Shown here: positions 9,162 to 16,744 of the stretch, one piece after another
Position numbering within the stretch: position 1 is the stretch's first letter
Layout: every line of letters starts with the position of its first letter
NCBI GenBank assembly: GCA_937879965.1
Contig: CALFMP010000014.1
Coordinates: 434,001-498,000, forward strand
DNA: 64,000 nucleotides
From: QKMZ01 sp012965515
GTDB lineage: Bacteria; Cyanobacteriota; Vampirovibrionia; Obscuribacterales; Obscuribacteraceae
Direction of reading: 5' to 3'
Program-made: the position numbers and the translations under genes
The notes under the pieces: model-generated
What the model was told of the DNA's origin: nothing
Database searches by the model: none
What the model saw: only the letters and a program-made list of their open reading frames with translations

Positions 9162-9824
9162 CTAGTTTGTTTCTGTCAAACCGGCGAGCTTGTGTTTCTC
9201 GCCAAAGCGATCTACCAGTATCTGGCGCAAATCTTCTTGGACGACCGTCAAAGGTTTGCTCGCATCGATAATCACCCAGCGATCGGGCTCTTGCTTCGCC
9301 AGCTTGTGATAGCCATCTCTGACTTTGTGGTGAAACTCGATTGCTTCGCGTTCCAGCCTGTCGTGACCGCCTGGATGTAAGCGCCCCAGTCCATCGCTGC
9401 TTTCGATGTCGAAAAGGATAGTCAGCTCCGGAGTCAAACCGCCGGTCGCCATTCTGGAAAGCTCATTGATCAAATCGAGATCGATACCTCTTCCGTATCC
9501 TTGATAGGCGCGGGTCGAGTCTACGTATCGATCGCAGAGGACAAGAGTGCCGTTTTTGAGAGCCGGAATAATCAGCTCGTCCACGTGCTGGGCGCGGTCT
9601 GCCTGATAGAGCAGCAGCTCAGTCATCGGCATGACAGGGTTTTCCGGATTCAGCAATATGCGGCGAATCTGTTTTCCTAACGATGTTCCGCCCGGGTCTC
9701 TCGTGACAATGTGCTTGACGCCCATCTGGTCGAGTTGTTTGGAAAGTAGCTTGAGCTGTGTGGTCTTACCTGCGCCCTCTGGGCCTTCAAGCGTGATGAA
9801 ACTGCCGGGATAACTGGTTGCCAT
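9162..9824 (-). CDS. tmk: Thymidylate kinase
   Basis: The enzyme phosphorylates dTMP to dTDP with ATP in the cytosol, an essential step towards dTTP. The 220-residue length is normal. Visible motifs are the P-loop GPEGAGKTT (residues 14-22), the substrate-binding DPGGT, the DRYVDSTRAYQG motif (about 97-108) and an arginine-bearing lid segment GRLHPGGHDRLE. The first gene of a minus-strand pair with the giant lipoprotein. The start ATG is followed by the usual short lead (MATSYPGSFITLEG), so the frame and start are secure. Confidence 0.95.
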   Translation of the reverse strand: MATSYPGSFITLEGPEGAGKTTQLKLLSKQLDQMGVKHIVTRDPGGTSLGKQIRRILLNPENPVMPMTELLLYQADRAQHVDELIIPALKNGTLVLCDRYVDSTRAYQGYGRGIDLDLINELSRMATGGLTPELTILFDIESSDGLGRLHPGGHDRLEREAIEFHHKVRDGYHKLAKQEPDRWVIIDASKPLTVVQEDLRQILVDRFGEKHKLAGLTETN

Positions 9825-10106
9825 GAGTTAGCGCGTCGAAATGCCTTAGAAACGGGTGGGAAATGCTTGAAAGGATACCTCAAGCACGACTGCCGTTGTT
9901 CGAGAGCGCGTTTATCTCGCCGGTGAAACCTTCAGAAAAGGCGCCAATCAGCCGTAGTCTCAGTCGAAATAAACCGCTAAGAATGTTATGATCTTTCAAC
10001 TTTCGGAATCCGCGCAATTCGGGTCTTGCACGTGCTTTGGCAGGTGGTGGGATGCGCGTTTCCATGTAGAAAACTACTTATTTACGAACGAGAGGTTCAG
10101 CGGGCG

Positions 10107-11612
10107 ATGACTCAAACTCTAGAGGCACCCAAAGTGAAAGTGGATCGCAAGTGGCAATTGTGGATTGGCGGCAAATTTCAAGATGGCGCCAGCGAGCGTA
10201 CCTTGATCAACCCTGCCGATGGAAAGCCTCTGTGCAAAGTGGCAGAAGCTGATAAGAAGCAGACCGAAGCCGCTATCAAAGCAGCACGCAAAGCTTTCGA
10301 CGAAGGCCCGTGGCCAAAGATGACGGCATTGGAGCGCGCGCAGTTTCTCTTCAAACTGGCTGACAAGATCGACGAGAACGCCGAAGAATTGGCTGAACTG
10401 GAAACGATGAACGGCGGCAAACCGTTGCGCGAAGCCAAGTACGACATGGGCGATGCAGCAAATTGCTTTCGCTATTATGCCGGTTTGATCACCAAGCCGA
10501 CAGGACAAGCGATTGATGTCCCTGCTCCGTCCATCACGACGGTAGTTCGAGAGCCGATCGGTGTTTGTGCACAAATCATTCCTTGGAATTATCCGCTCTT
10601 AATGGGTGCATGGAAATTGGCTCCTGCTCTGGCTGCAGGCAATTGCTGCATTCTCAAGCCCAGCGAGTACACACCGCTTACCGCGGTAAGATTGGCTGAA
10701 ATTTTGCAAGAACTCGAATTGCCGGAAGGCGTCGTCAATATTGTTCTCGGCGATGGACCGACGGTAGGCAACACCCTTGCGGAGAGCAAGCTGGTCGACA
10801 AAGTTGCTTTCACCGGTTCTGTCAGAACCGGAAAAGCAGTTGCAGCAGCAGCACTCGGCAATCTCAAGAAGGTGACATTGGAATTAGGCGGCAAGTCGCC
10901 GATGGTTGTCTTCTCTGATTTTGATGTGGACACCGCGGTGGACTATGCGCTTTTTGCAATTTACTGCAATTCCGGTCAAGTCTGCTCAGCCGGTTCGCGT
11001 TTGCTCGTTGAAGAGACTATGTACGACAAGTTCGTCAAAAAATTCGTCGAACGCGCCAAGCATATAAAGGTAGGTCCTGGCATGGACCCCGAAACCGAAA
11101 TGGGACCGCTCGTCAACGAATCCCAAATGAAGCGCGTTCTCGAGTACATCGAAATCGGACAGAAAGAAGGCGCCAAGCTTGAAACCGGTGGCGATCAGCC
11201 GAAAGGCGACAAGTACGGCAAAGGCTTCTATGTCAATCCGACCGTATTTACGAACGTCAAGCAAGACATGCGCATTGTTCAAGAAGAAATCTTTGGACCA
11301 GTCGTAGTCGTACAGAAGTTCAAGACCGAAGAAGAAGCGATTCAATTTGCAAACGATTCCGATTTCGGTCTTGCTGGTGCTGTGTTCAGTAATGATGTGA
11401 CCAGAGCTCACCGTGTTGTGAAGGCCTTGAGGGCTGGAATCACATGGGTTAACGCCTATCACAATACATATAACGAATGCCCTTGGGGTGGTTATAAGCA
11501 AAGTGGATGGGGCAGAGAACTCGGTACATTCGGACTGGAAGCCTACACCGAAGTGAAACAGATCAATATCAATCTGGATCCGCAACCAGTAGGTTGGTTC
11601 GAGAAGAAGTAG
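10107..11612 (+). CDS. NAD(P)-dependent aldehyde dehydrogenase
   Basis: This 501-residue enzyme oxidises an aldehyde to the acid. I start it at ATG 10107 (MTQTLEAP) with AGAGG upstream; the frame extends further back to 10026 but those residues do not match the family. Catalytic features are IIPWNYP (Asn of about 160), the general base in LELGGKSP (Glu of about 259), and the nucleophile in NSGQVCSAGSR (Cys of about 293), plus EEIFGPV. The C-terminal PWGGYKQSGWGRELG places it near the betaine-aldehyde and phenylacetaldehyde dehydrogenase group; the natural substrate cannot be read from sequence. It is a single-gene unit closed by a strong terminator. Confidence 0.92.
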   Translation: MTQTLEAPKVKVDRKWQLWIGGKFQDGASERTLINPADGKPLCKVAEADKKQTEAAIKAARKAFDEGPWPKMTALERAQFLFKLADKIDENAEELAELETMNGGKPLREAKYDMGDAANCFRYYAGLITKPTGQAIDVPAPSITTVVREPIGVCAQIIPWNYPLLMGAWKLAPALAAGNCCILKPSEYTPLTAVRLAEILQELELPEGVVNIVLGDGPTVGNTLAESKLVDKVAFTGSVRTGKAVAAAALGNLKKVTLELGGKSPMVVFSDFDVDTAVDYALFAIYCNSGQVCSAGSRLLVEETMYDKFVKKFVERAKHIKVGPGMDPETEMGPLVNESQMKRVLEYIEIGQKEGAKLETGGDQPKGDKYGKGFYVNPTVFTNVKQDMRIVQEEIFGPVVVVQKFKTEEEAIQFANDSDFGLAGAVFSNDVTRAHRVVKALRAGITWVNAYHNTYNECPWGGYKQSGWGRELGTFGLEAYTEVKQININLDPQPVGWFEKK

Positions 11613-11984
11613 GATAATCCCTAGCAATTAAGAACGCCGGAACTCATAAACTGAGTTTCGGCGTTTTTCTCTGTGAAACAGCATTATCAAATCCCAAAAG
11701 ACTCTCGAATAGTGAATCTTGGTTGGATAACAGAAAACAATCTCAGTCTCAAAGACTAAAAGCGACTAACTCAAAGTTCTAGATCGTCTGTCTCGAAATG
11801 CTTGTGCTGCACCAAAGGTGGTGCGCCACTTCGTTTTGCGGATTTTATTGAAACGCTCCGCCTAATTCATTGCCATGTGCTGTTGAGTCCTGTGTGAGCG
11901 CAGAGGACACAAGATGCAGAGCTCAAACTCTCTTAGTAAGGCATGCACGGTATCTCGATTAAGTTACACAAAGGAGTACGACAA
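11613..11984. other. Intergenic region, terminator and protease leader
   Basis: These 372 bases hold the aldehyde dehydrogenase terminator at 11633-11668 and then about 300 bases without a credible gene. The end carries the AAGGAG ribosome site (11971-11976) of the protease gene. The length leaves room for a promoter and a long leader, but I cannot point to a convincing promoter. Confidence 0.6.
11633..11668 (+). terminator. Rho-independent terminator after aldehyde dehydrogenase
   Basis: AACGCCGGAACTCA pairs with TGAGTTTCGGCGTT across a five-base loop, a 14-base-pair stem with a single G-T pair, and runs into five T. It lies 20 bases after the stop codon. Confidence 0.88.
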
Positions 11985-13361
11985 ATGATTTCCGGATTGG
12001 TTAGTAAAGTCTCGAAGGAGAAAAAGAGAATCTTCGCGATGGCGATGACGCTCGCCCTCGGTGTTTCATCGGCTGCGCAATTGCCGGCTATGAGTGCTGA
12101 CTTGAAATTGCAAAACCCGACAAACAGACCTTTTAGACGCAGCGTTGCACCGAGACCAGATTTCCAGCCGGATGTTTTGCTGGTTGTAACTGATGCCAAG
12201 GCAGACAAAGACGAGATCAAAGAAGCTCTTGAAGAAGTTCATGCAACTGCTACGCAGACTGTACGTGCGGGCAATTTGGAGATGATGTTGATCAAGACCG
12301 AGAAAGGTAAATTGGTCGAAACGGAAACCAAATTGACCAAGGACAAAAAGCACTTCAGCGCTGTCGGTCGCAATTATCGCTTCGCTGCAAACGCTGCACC
12401 GAACGACAAAGATTTCAATATCTCGTGGCACTTAGCGGCTATGCACTGCCCGAAAGCTTGGGATCACGGGACCGGCGGCGCTAAAGTTGCCGTGCTTGAT
12501 ACCGGATGTGAATCAAACGGAACCGACTTGCAAGGCAAAGTCGAAAAAGGTTTTGATGCCAATACTGTAGCTGCACAAATTCTTGGCGGTCTTTTGCTAG
12601 CAACCGGCACATTGCCCGGAGTTACCGACCTGGCCGGTGCCGCCGCCGCAGCAGCCTCCGGTGGTGCAAAACACGATCAGCACGGACACGGAACCTGGGT
12701 AGCTTCGTGTATCGCTGCTACGATGAATAACGGCGTCACATCGGCTGGTATCGCACCATCATCGACTATCTATCCTATTCGTGTCGCTGACGGAGCGGCT
12801 GGAAGCAAGCCGATGGCTACCGACTTTTCTGTGGCGTGCGCAATGGCCAAAGTATTCACCTCAGGCGCTCGCATCGTCAACCTCAGTTATGGCGCTCCGT
12901 ATGTAGGTTTCCACGAACCAACAATCCACGCACCATTGCACAAGATGTTCTCTGAATTCTATTATGCACGTCAAGGTATCCTCTTCCTTTCTGCTGGAAA
13001 CGATTCTGTATTCGATGGAACAGTGAACCTTCCCTATATCAATATGGTTTCTGCAATCAATAGAAATGGTTCCCTGACCGATTTCTCGAACTATGGAACG
13101 ATCGTTGATTTCACAGCCCCTGGCGAAGAAATCATCTGCATGGGCATAGACGGCGGACAAGCAAAAGTAAAAGGAACATCTTTCTCGAGTCCTATCGTAG
13201 CCGGTGTTGCCGCCTTGATCCTCAGCAAGAACCCTGCTCTTCCCAACTTCGTTGTTGAGCAAATCTTGAGACAGAGTTGCGTCAACTCCACGGCTGGTTG
13301 GAATGGATATTACGGATGGGGTATGCCGGATGCAGCCAAAGCCCTTCAACTGACACCTTAG
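11985..13361 (+). CDS. Exported subtilisin-like serine protease (S8)
   Basis: AAGGAG eight bases before ATG 11985 fixes the start, giving 458 residues. A basic start (KEKKR) and a hydrophobic run (FAMAMTLALGVSSAAQ) form a signal peptide. Residues of about 60-135 look like an I9-type propeptide. The catalytic triad is visible: Asp172 (VAVLDTG), His235 (HGHGTWVAS) and Ser399 (GTSFSSP), with the oxyanion Asn339 (SAGND). An Ala/Gly-rich insertion (about 200-228) precedes the His motif. It should be secreted and self-processed. The gene lies just upstream of a secreted protein and three TadE/TadG-like genes, so a role in processing surface proteins is possible, but the gap and terminator show it is transcribed separately. 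Confidence 0.93.
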   Translation: MISGLVSKVSKEKKRIFAMAMTLALGVSSAAQLPAMSADLKLQNPTNRPFRRSVAPRPDFQPDVLLVVTDAKADKDEIKEALEEVHATATQTVRAGNLEMMLIKTEKGKLVETETKLTKDKKHFSAVGRNYRFAANAAPNDKDFNISWHLAAMHCPKAWDHGTGGAKVAVLDTGCESNGTDLQGKVEKGFDANTVAAQILGGLLLATGTLPGVTDLAGAAAAAASGGAKHDQHGHGTWVASCIAATMNNGVTSAGIAPSSTIYPIRVADGAAGSKPMATDFSVACAMAKVFTSGARIVNLSYGAPYVGFHEPTIHAPLHKMFSEFYYARQGILFLSAGNDSVFDGTVNLPYINMVSAINRNGSLTDFSNYGTIVDFTAPGEEIICMGIDGGQAKVKGTSFSSPIVAGVAALILSKNPALPNFVVEQILRQSCVNSTAGWNGYYGWGMPDAAKALQLTP

Positions 13362-13401
13362 TTGAGAAGCAAGTAGTTAGCGAGCACTTCGAAACACAAT
13401 G

Positions 13402-13434
13402 GGACCGGGCTGTTTAAGCCCGGTCCTTGCTTTT
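13402..13434 (+). terminator. Terminator after the subtilisin-like protease
   Basis: GGACCGGGCT and AGCCCGGTCC form a perfect 10-base-pair stem with a five-base loop, followed by TTGCTTTT. It lies about 40 bases after the stop codon. The T-run is interrupted but the stem is very strong. Confidence 0.85.
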
Positions 13435-13580
13435 GGTGAGCAATCGTTTTGCTTCGGCAGTGATACTTTTCTGTTTCGAATAAGCTGCTTCTGTTCTTGT
13501 ATTTATATTCCTAAAACACGCATGTTTAGCGTAGAAAACACATCGGAGACCGGCACGGACATACAAGGAGAATTCGGTCA

Positions 13581-14198
13581 ATGCAGGGCAAACATAAGTT
13601 TCAAAAAATCGGTGTGGTGTATGCAATTGTCTGTACAGCCTTAGGTTTCTTGCCGCAAATAGCCCTTGCAGATGATCAAGTCGACAAGCCTTATGACTGG
13701 GTGATTCAGGTCGAGACTCGGCGCCTGGAGCGTCAATTCGACTACAAGAATTCTAAGCTCAATCCAGTCGAGAAGCTGGAAGTGCTCTGGTATCCGACTA
13801 AAGATGAAACCAAGAAAACCAAATACGAATACATGTATTACCACGACGGCAAACCTTACGGCATGGAGAAGCTTCGCAAATTCGATATAGACGAAGGTGA
13901 CGGCGTTGCCATTGAGATCAAGCATAAAGAAAACAATGCCACCGATGCGGAAAAGAGAGACGCGGCAAACGCTGTGTTTCGCCTGGCTCTGGATTCTTAT
14001 TTGCATAAGAATCCTGTCGTTGCAGTCAAAGTGCCAATGGATTCTTTTAACACGGTGTCGAATCGCTTGATGGAACTTGGTTTCCACGATTCAAAAGACG
14101 ACGGGGATGAACTGGAAACCGACAGCAAGTTCACAGCATCCATGACATTGGGTCTGTACTCGGTTCCGGAAGGCAAACAGATCACCCTGGTCAGATGA
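13581..14198 (+). CDS. Secreted protein of unknown function
   Basis: The 205-residue product follows a good ribosome site (AAGGAG, nine bases before ATG). It starts with a signal peptide (VVYAIVCTALGFLPQIALA, cleaved before DDQVDK). The mature part is rich in Lys, Glu and Asp with alternating strands and helices and has no Cys. A segment of about 60-85 is Lys/Tyr-rich (KKTKYEYMYYHDGKPYG). No family recognised. It lies 75 bases before a TadE-like gene on the same strand, so it may be expressed with the pilin-type cluster. Confidence 0.75.
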   Translation: MQGKHKFQKIGVVYAIVCTALGFLPQIALADDQVDKPYDWVIQVETRRLERQFDYKNSKLNPVEKLEVLWYPTKDETKKTKYEYMYYHDGKPYGMEKLRKFDIDEGDGVAIEIKHKENNATDAEKRDAANAVFRLALDSYLHKNPVVAVKVPMDSFNTVSNRLMELGFHDSKDDGDELETDSKFTASMTLGLYSVPEGKQITLVR

Positions 14199-14273
14199 GA
14201 CCTGAATAATATTGGCCGTCCCTAATTATCGCTGGGTCACCGTTATCCCCTTTGTTGAGATGGAGAGTGCAGA

Positions 14274-14777
14274 ATGGTCAGCTTGAAGCCTGCCCGAAAA
14301 AGACATAGAGAAGGACAGGGACTCGTTGAAGTCGTCGGCGTTCTCATCTGTGTTGTCCCTGCTGTTCTCCTGGTGATTGACCTGGGAATGATCGCCATCG
14401 GAGCTGGTTTGAACGACCAGGCTTGTCGTGATGCTGCCAGGGCTGCCGCATCAGGTCCCCCCAGTGATTTGACCAAAGGTGAAAATCGTCAGGTCGGAGC
14501 CGGTACGGCGCCATACGACCGGGCTGAAGCCGTCGTGAAGAAAATCTATTCGACAAGATTGCCCATGAAAGTCCGCGAAAAAATCGAAACCGTCGAGACT
14601 GTTCGCGACATACCAACAGATATCGGTGGAGCCGTTGACGGTGAGATCTCGGTGAAAACCACTATCGACATTTTTCCACCGTTTCTTGCCGGAGCGATTG
14701 TCGGAAACCAGGGCTATACGCTGAATAGCACGCACACGGTTCCTATCACCTACGTGGTTCCCAACAAGAATCCTTAA
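14274..14777 (+). CDS. TadE-like pilus-assembly protein
   Basis: This 167-residue protein has the TadE layout: a short basic start, then EGQGLVEVVGVLICVVPA, with the conserved Glu at the head of one membrane helix (about 15-45), followed by AARAAASG and a soluble domain. TadE proteins are processed like type IV pilins and contribute to Flp/Tad pili or to surface structures. A ribosome site (GGAGAG) lies upstream. It is the first of three similar genes (14274, 15011, 15607). No TadA ATPase, secretin or prepilin peptidase is in the window, so the rest of the machine must be elsewhere. Confidence 0.8.
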   Translation: MVSLKPARKRHREGQGLVEVVGVLICVVPAVLLVIDLGMIAIGAGLNDQACRDAARAAASGPPSDLTKGENRQVGAGTAPYDRAEAVVKKIYSTRLPMKVREKIETVETVRDIPTDIGGAVDGEISVKTTIDIFPPFLAGAIVGNQGYTLNSTHTVPITYVVPNKNP

Positions 14778-14834
14778 TCAACGACAGCAAGCGGCGATTG
14801 CTGTAATCGTCCTCTGTAACTAAGTTTAACGGCG

Positions 14835-14874
14835 CTAATGTGTCCACTTCCGATTCGTCGGGGGTGGCACATTA
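14835..14874 (+). other. Long hairpin between pilin-type genes
   Basis: CTAATGTG with CCAC on the left pairs with GTGG and CACATTAG on the right, about 12 base pairs with one bulged T. There is no T-run after it. It lies 60 bases after the first TadE-like gene and 135 bases before the second, so it may be an mRNA-stability or processing element that sets unequal expression of the genes. Confidence 0.6.
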
Positions 14875-15010
14875 GATCATGCGCGGTATGGTGAGTGGCA
14901 TTACATGTGGTATCACAGGCAAAAAGCTTTCCGCCCTCCTAAAAGCCGCTGGTTGGCAGTTTGTATTCCTGTGGAGGCTGTAGCAACTCAGTAGTAAATT
15001 CAGGACCCTC

Positions 15011-15565
15011 ATGAACATCAACAAACGGAAGAGAATACTCGGGAGAAAGAAGTCCGGAAGCGCAATGACAGAGTTTAGCGGCGCTATGATCATTTTTATT
15101 CTGTTTATATTCGCCCCCTTGCTAAACATTGGTATATTGCCTGTCCGCTATTTGATTGCGCATGGCATCATCAGCGAGATGGCGCATCGTATGGCGGTTT
15201 GCGAGAAGCGGACAGAAGCGCAAAAACTGCTTAAGAACAATTCTTGGTGGACAAATCTTCTGAGCGCTTGCGGAGTCACAGTTAAGAACCCCGATGCTCA
15301 GCTTGTCATTGTCGATAAGGGCAATTCAAAGTCGAATGTGTCAATAAACGCAATTCTTCCCAACGACAAGTTGCCGAATGGATCCGGCGGTCCTTTTATG
15401 TACAGTATCCAGTTGAGTGCTGATTGTGATATCTCACCTTTGTTCAATGCTGGAGCCGGTCTTCCTGGCTTTACCAGCCCCGTGACTTTGCATCTGAGCA
15501 GTCAGGCGCAATGGGAAAATCTTGGTCGCAATCCGGAAACCACTTTGTATTACATCAACGAATAA
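15011..15565 (+). CDS. TadE-like protein, second copy
   Basis: The 184-residue product begins with a very basic stretch (NKRKRILGRKKSGSA), then MTEFSGAMIIFILFIF, again with the TadE-type Glu at the head of one long membrane helix (about 20-50). A soluble domain of about 130 residues follows, containing two Cys (AVCEKR and LLSACG) and a third near CDISPLF. The ribosome site is weak. The hydrophobic segment is longer than in the first copy. It lies 40 bases before the third gene of the cluster. The family call rests on the N-terminal pattern only. Confidence 0.72.
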   Translation: MNINKRKRILGRKKSGSAMTEFSGAMIIFILFIFAPLLNIGILPVRYLIAHGIISEMAHRMAVCEKRTEAQKLLKNNSWWTNLLSACGVTVKNPDAQLVIVDKGNSKSNVSINAILPNDKLPNGSGGPFMYSIQLSADCDISPLFNAGAGLPGFTSPVTLHLSSQAQWENLGRNPETTLYYINE

Positions 15566-15606
15566 TAAAGAGGAATGTTCTACTCAACGTGGACAAAAAG
15601 TGTGAC

Positions 15607-16491
15607 ATGAGAAGACGTATCAAAAACATTGGGAGAAAAAGAAGAGAGCGCGGCAATATGCTGGTTCTGGGCAGCGTCGTGCTGGCAATTGTTGGATTGG
15701 GTCTTTTGATTGGATATTCCTATGGCGGCTTGGTTTTTACCCACAACCGCTTGCAAGGTTCGGCTGATGAAATTGCTCTTGCCGGAGCCAGAAAGTTGAA
15801 CGAAAACGATCGTATCGGTCAAATGAACAACATGGTTGCTCGCGCTCGACAGCTGGTTATGGAGTCACAACTTCATTTGGACAAAGTTCAAAGTGACTTT
15901 CCGCAATTGCAGTCGATTGCTCAGGAGCAGCTTGATGAGGCGCAGGATTGTGCGCTAGAACTCGATCAGCAGCGTTCGTACCTGAAGGGGCTGGCGACCG
16001 GCGAGTCAATTGTGGCGATGGAAAAGAAATTCGATCAAATCAAAGGTCAATATCCAATGTCTTTGCCCTGGCTCAAAGTCGGCAGTCCTAGTTTGAACAA
16101 AATGAGATTGGGCTTTTTGGAAAACGTTGAAACGAACGTTGAAGAATTGAAAAATATTCAAGAATTGGAAGACCATGATGAGGCAAAGGGCTATATCAAG
16201 AACAGCCCTGGATTGAAGCTCTACAAACAGGGTGAATCAAAATATTTGCCGGCGCCGAATGAGTCGATTCACTTTTATATGAGCTCTCTGGCCGCACCGG
16301 TTGAGAAAACAGTTTCGCCCGCGCACATTGTTCTCTCAAAGGCTTATCAAAAGCTCGACTACCCGGTTATACCTACATGCACCCAGGTAGAGATCACTCT
16401 TAAGGTAGGCACCGGTCTTGGTGGCAATGCCAATCAGGACATGAAAGTCGAAAGTGCAGCGGCAGCCACAGGCGCTTCGCCGCCACAATAG
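15607..16491 (+). CDS. TadG-like membrane-anchored protein
   Basis: I start at ATG 15607 (MRRRIKNIGRKRRERGN), giving 294 residues; a GTG at 15589 in the same frame is possible. The N-terminus shows the TadG/Flp-associated pattern: basic residues, GNMLVLGSVVLAIVGLGLL as one membrane helix, then RLQGSADEIALAGARKLN, matching the LQxAADAAALAGA motif of that family. The rest is helical and polar (about 65-225) with a Gly/Ala-rich tail. It is the last of three pilin-type genes and is followed by a terminator. TadG proteins are thought to sit with TadE as minor pilins; here that role is inferred. Confidence 0.75.
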   Translation: MRRRIKNIGRKRRERGNMLVLGSVVLAIVGLGLLIGYSYGGLVFTHNRLQGSADEIALAGARKLNENDRIGQMNNMVARARQLVMESQLHLDKVQSDFPQLQSIAQEQLDEAQDCALELDQQRSYLKGLATGESIVAMEKKFDQIKGQYPMSLPWLKVGSPSLNKMRLGFLENVETNVEELKNIQELEDHDEAKGYIKNSPGLKLYKQGESKYLPAPNESIHFYMSSLAAPVEKTVSPAHIVLSKAYQKLDYPVIPTCTQVEITLKVGTGLGGNANQDMKVESAAAATGASPPQ

Positions 16492-16546
16492 TTACCCGCC
16501 CAGCCGGCGAGATTCTCGGATGACCCACCTTGAGGGTTGATGATTG

Positions 16547-16576
16547 AAACTCCACCCTTGCCGGGGCGGAGTTTTT
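16547..16576 (+). terminator. Terminator after the TadE/TadG-like genes
   Basis: AAACTCCACCC pairs with GGGGCGGAGTTT (one mismatch) and is followed by more T. It lies about 55 bases after the stop at 16491 and separates the pilin-type cluster from bamA. Confidence 0.75.
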
Positions 16577-16744
16577 CGTTTGTAAATCACCGTCTCCTTA
16601 AGCACCTTTCATCTAATTTGCGGATCAATCGTGCCGGCCTGACGTCTCTGGGTGAAGGAAAACCGAGTCCTGGATGTCATGAGAAGGAGCGCTTGGCATG
16701 ACCCTTGCGCGTGGTAAAATTGCCCTCTGGAAAGCGAGAAAGCA

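Noticed and set aside
9880..10065. Minus-strand 61-codon frame before the aldehyde dehydrogenase
   Set aside because: No ribosome site and no protein-like pattern; the region is better explained as a divergent promoter region.
10026..10106. N-terminal extension of the aldehyde dehydrogenase
   Set aside because: The 27 extra residues do not fit the family and the ATG at 10107 has a ribosome site.
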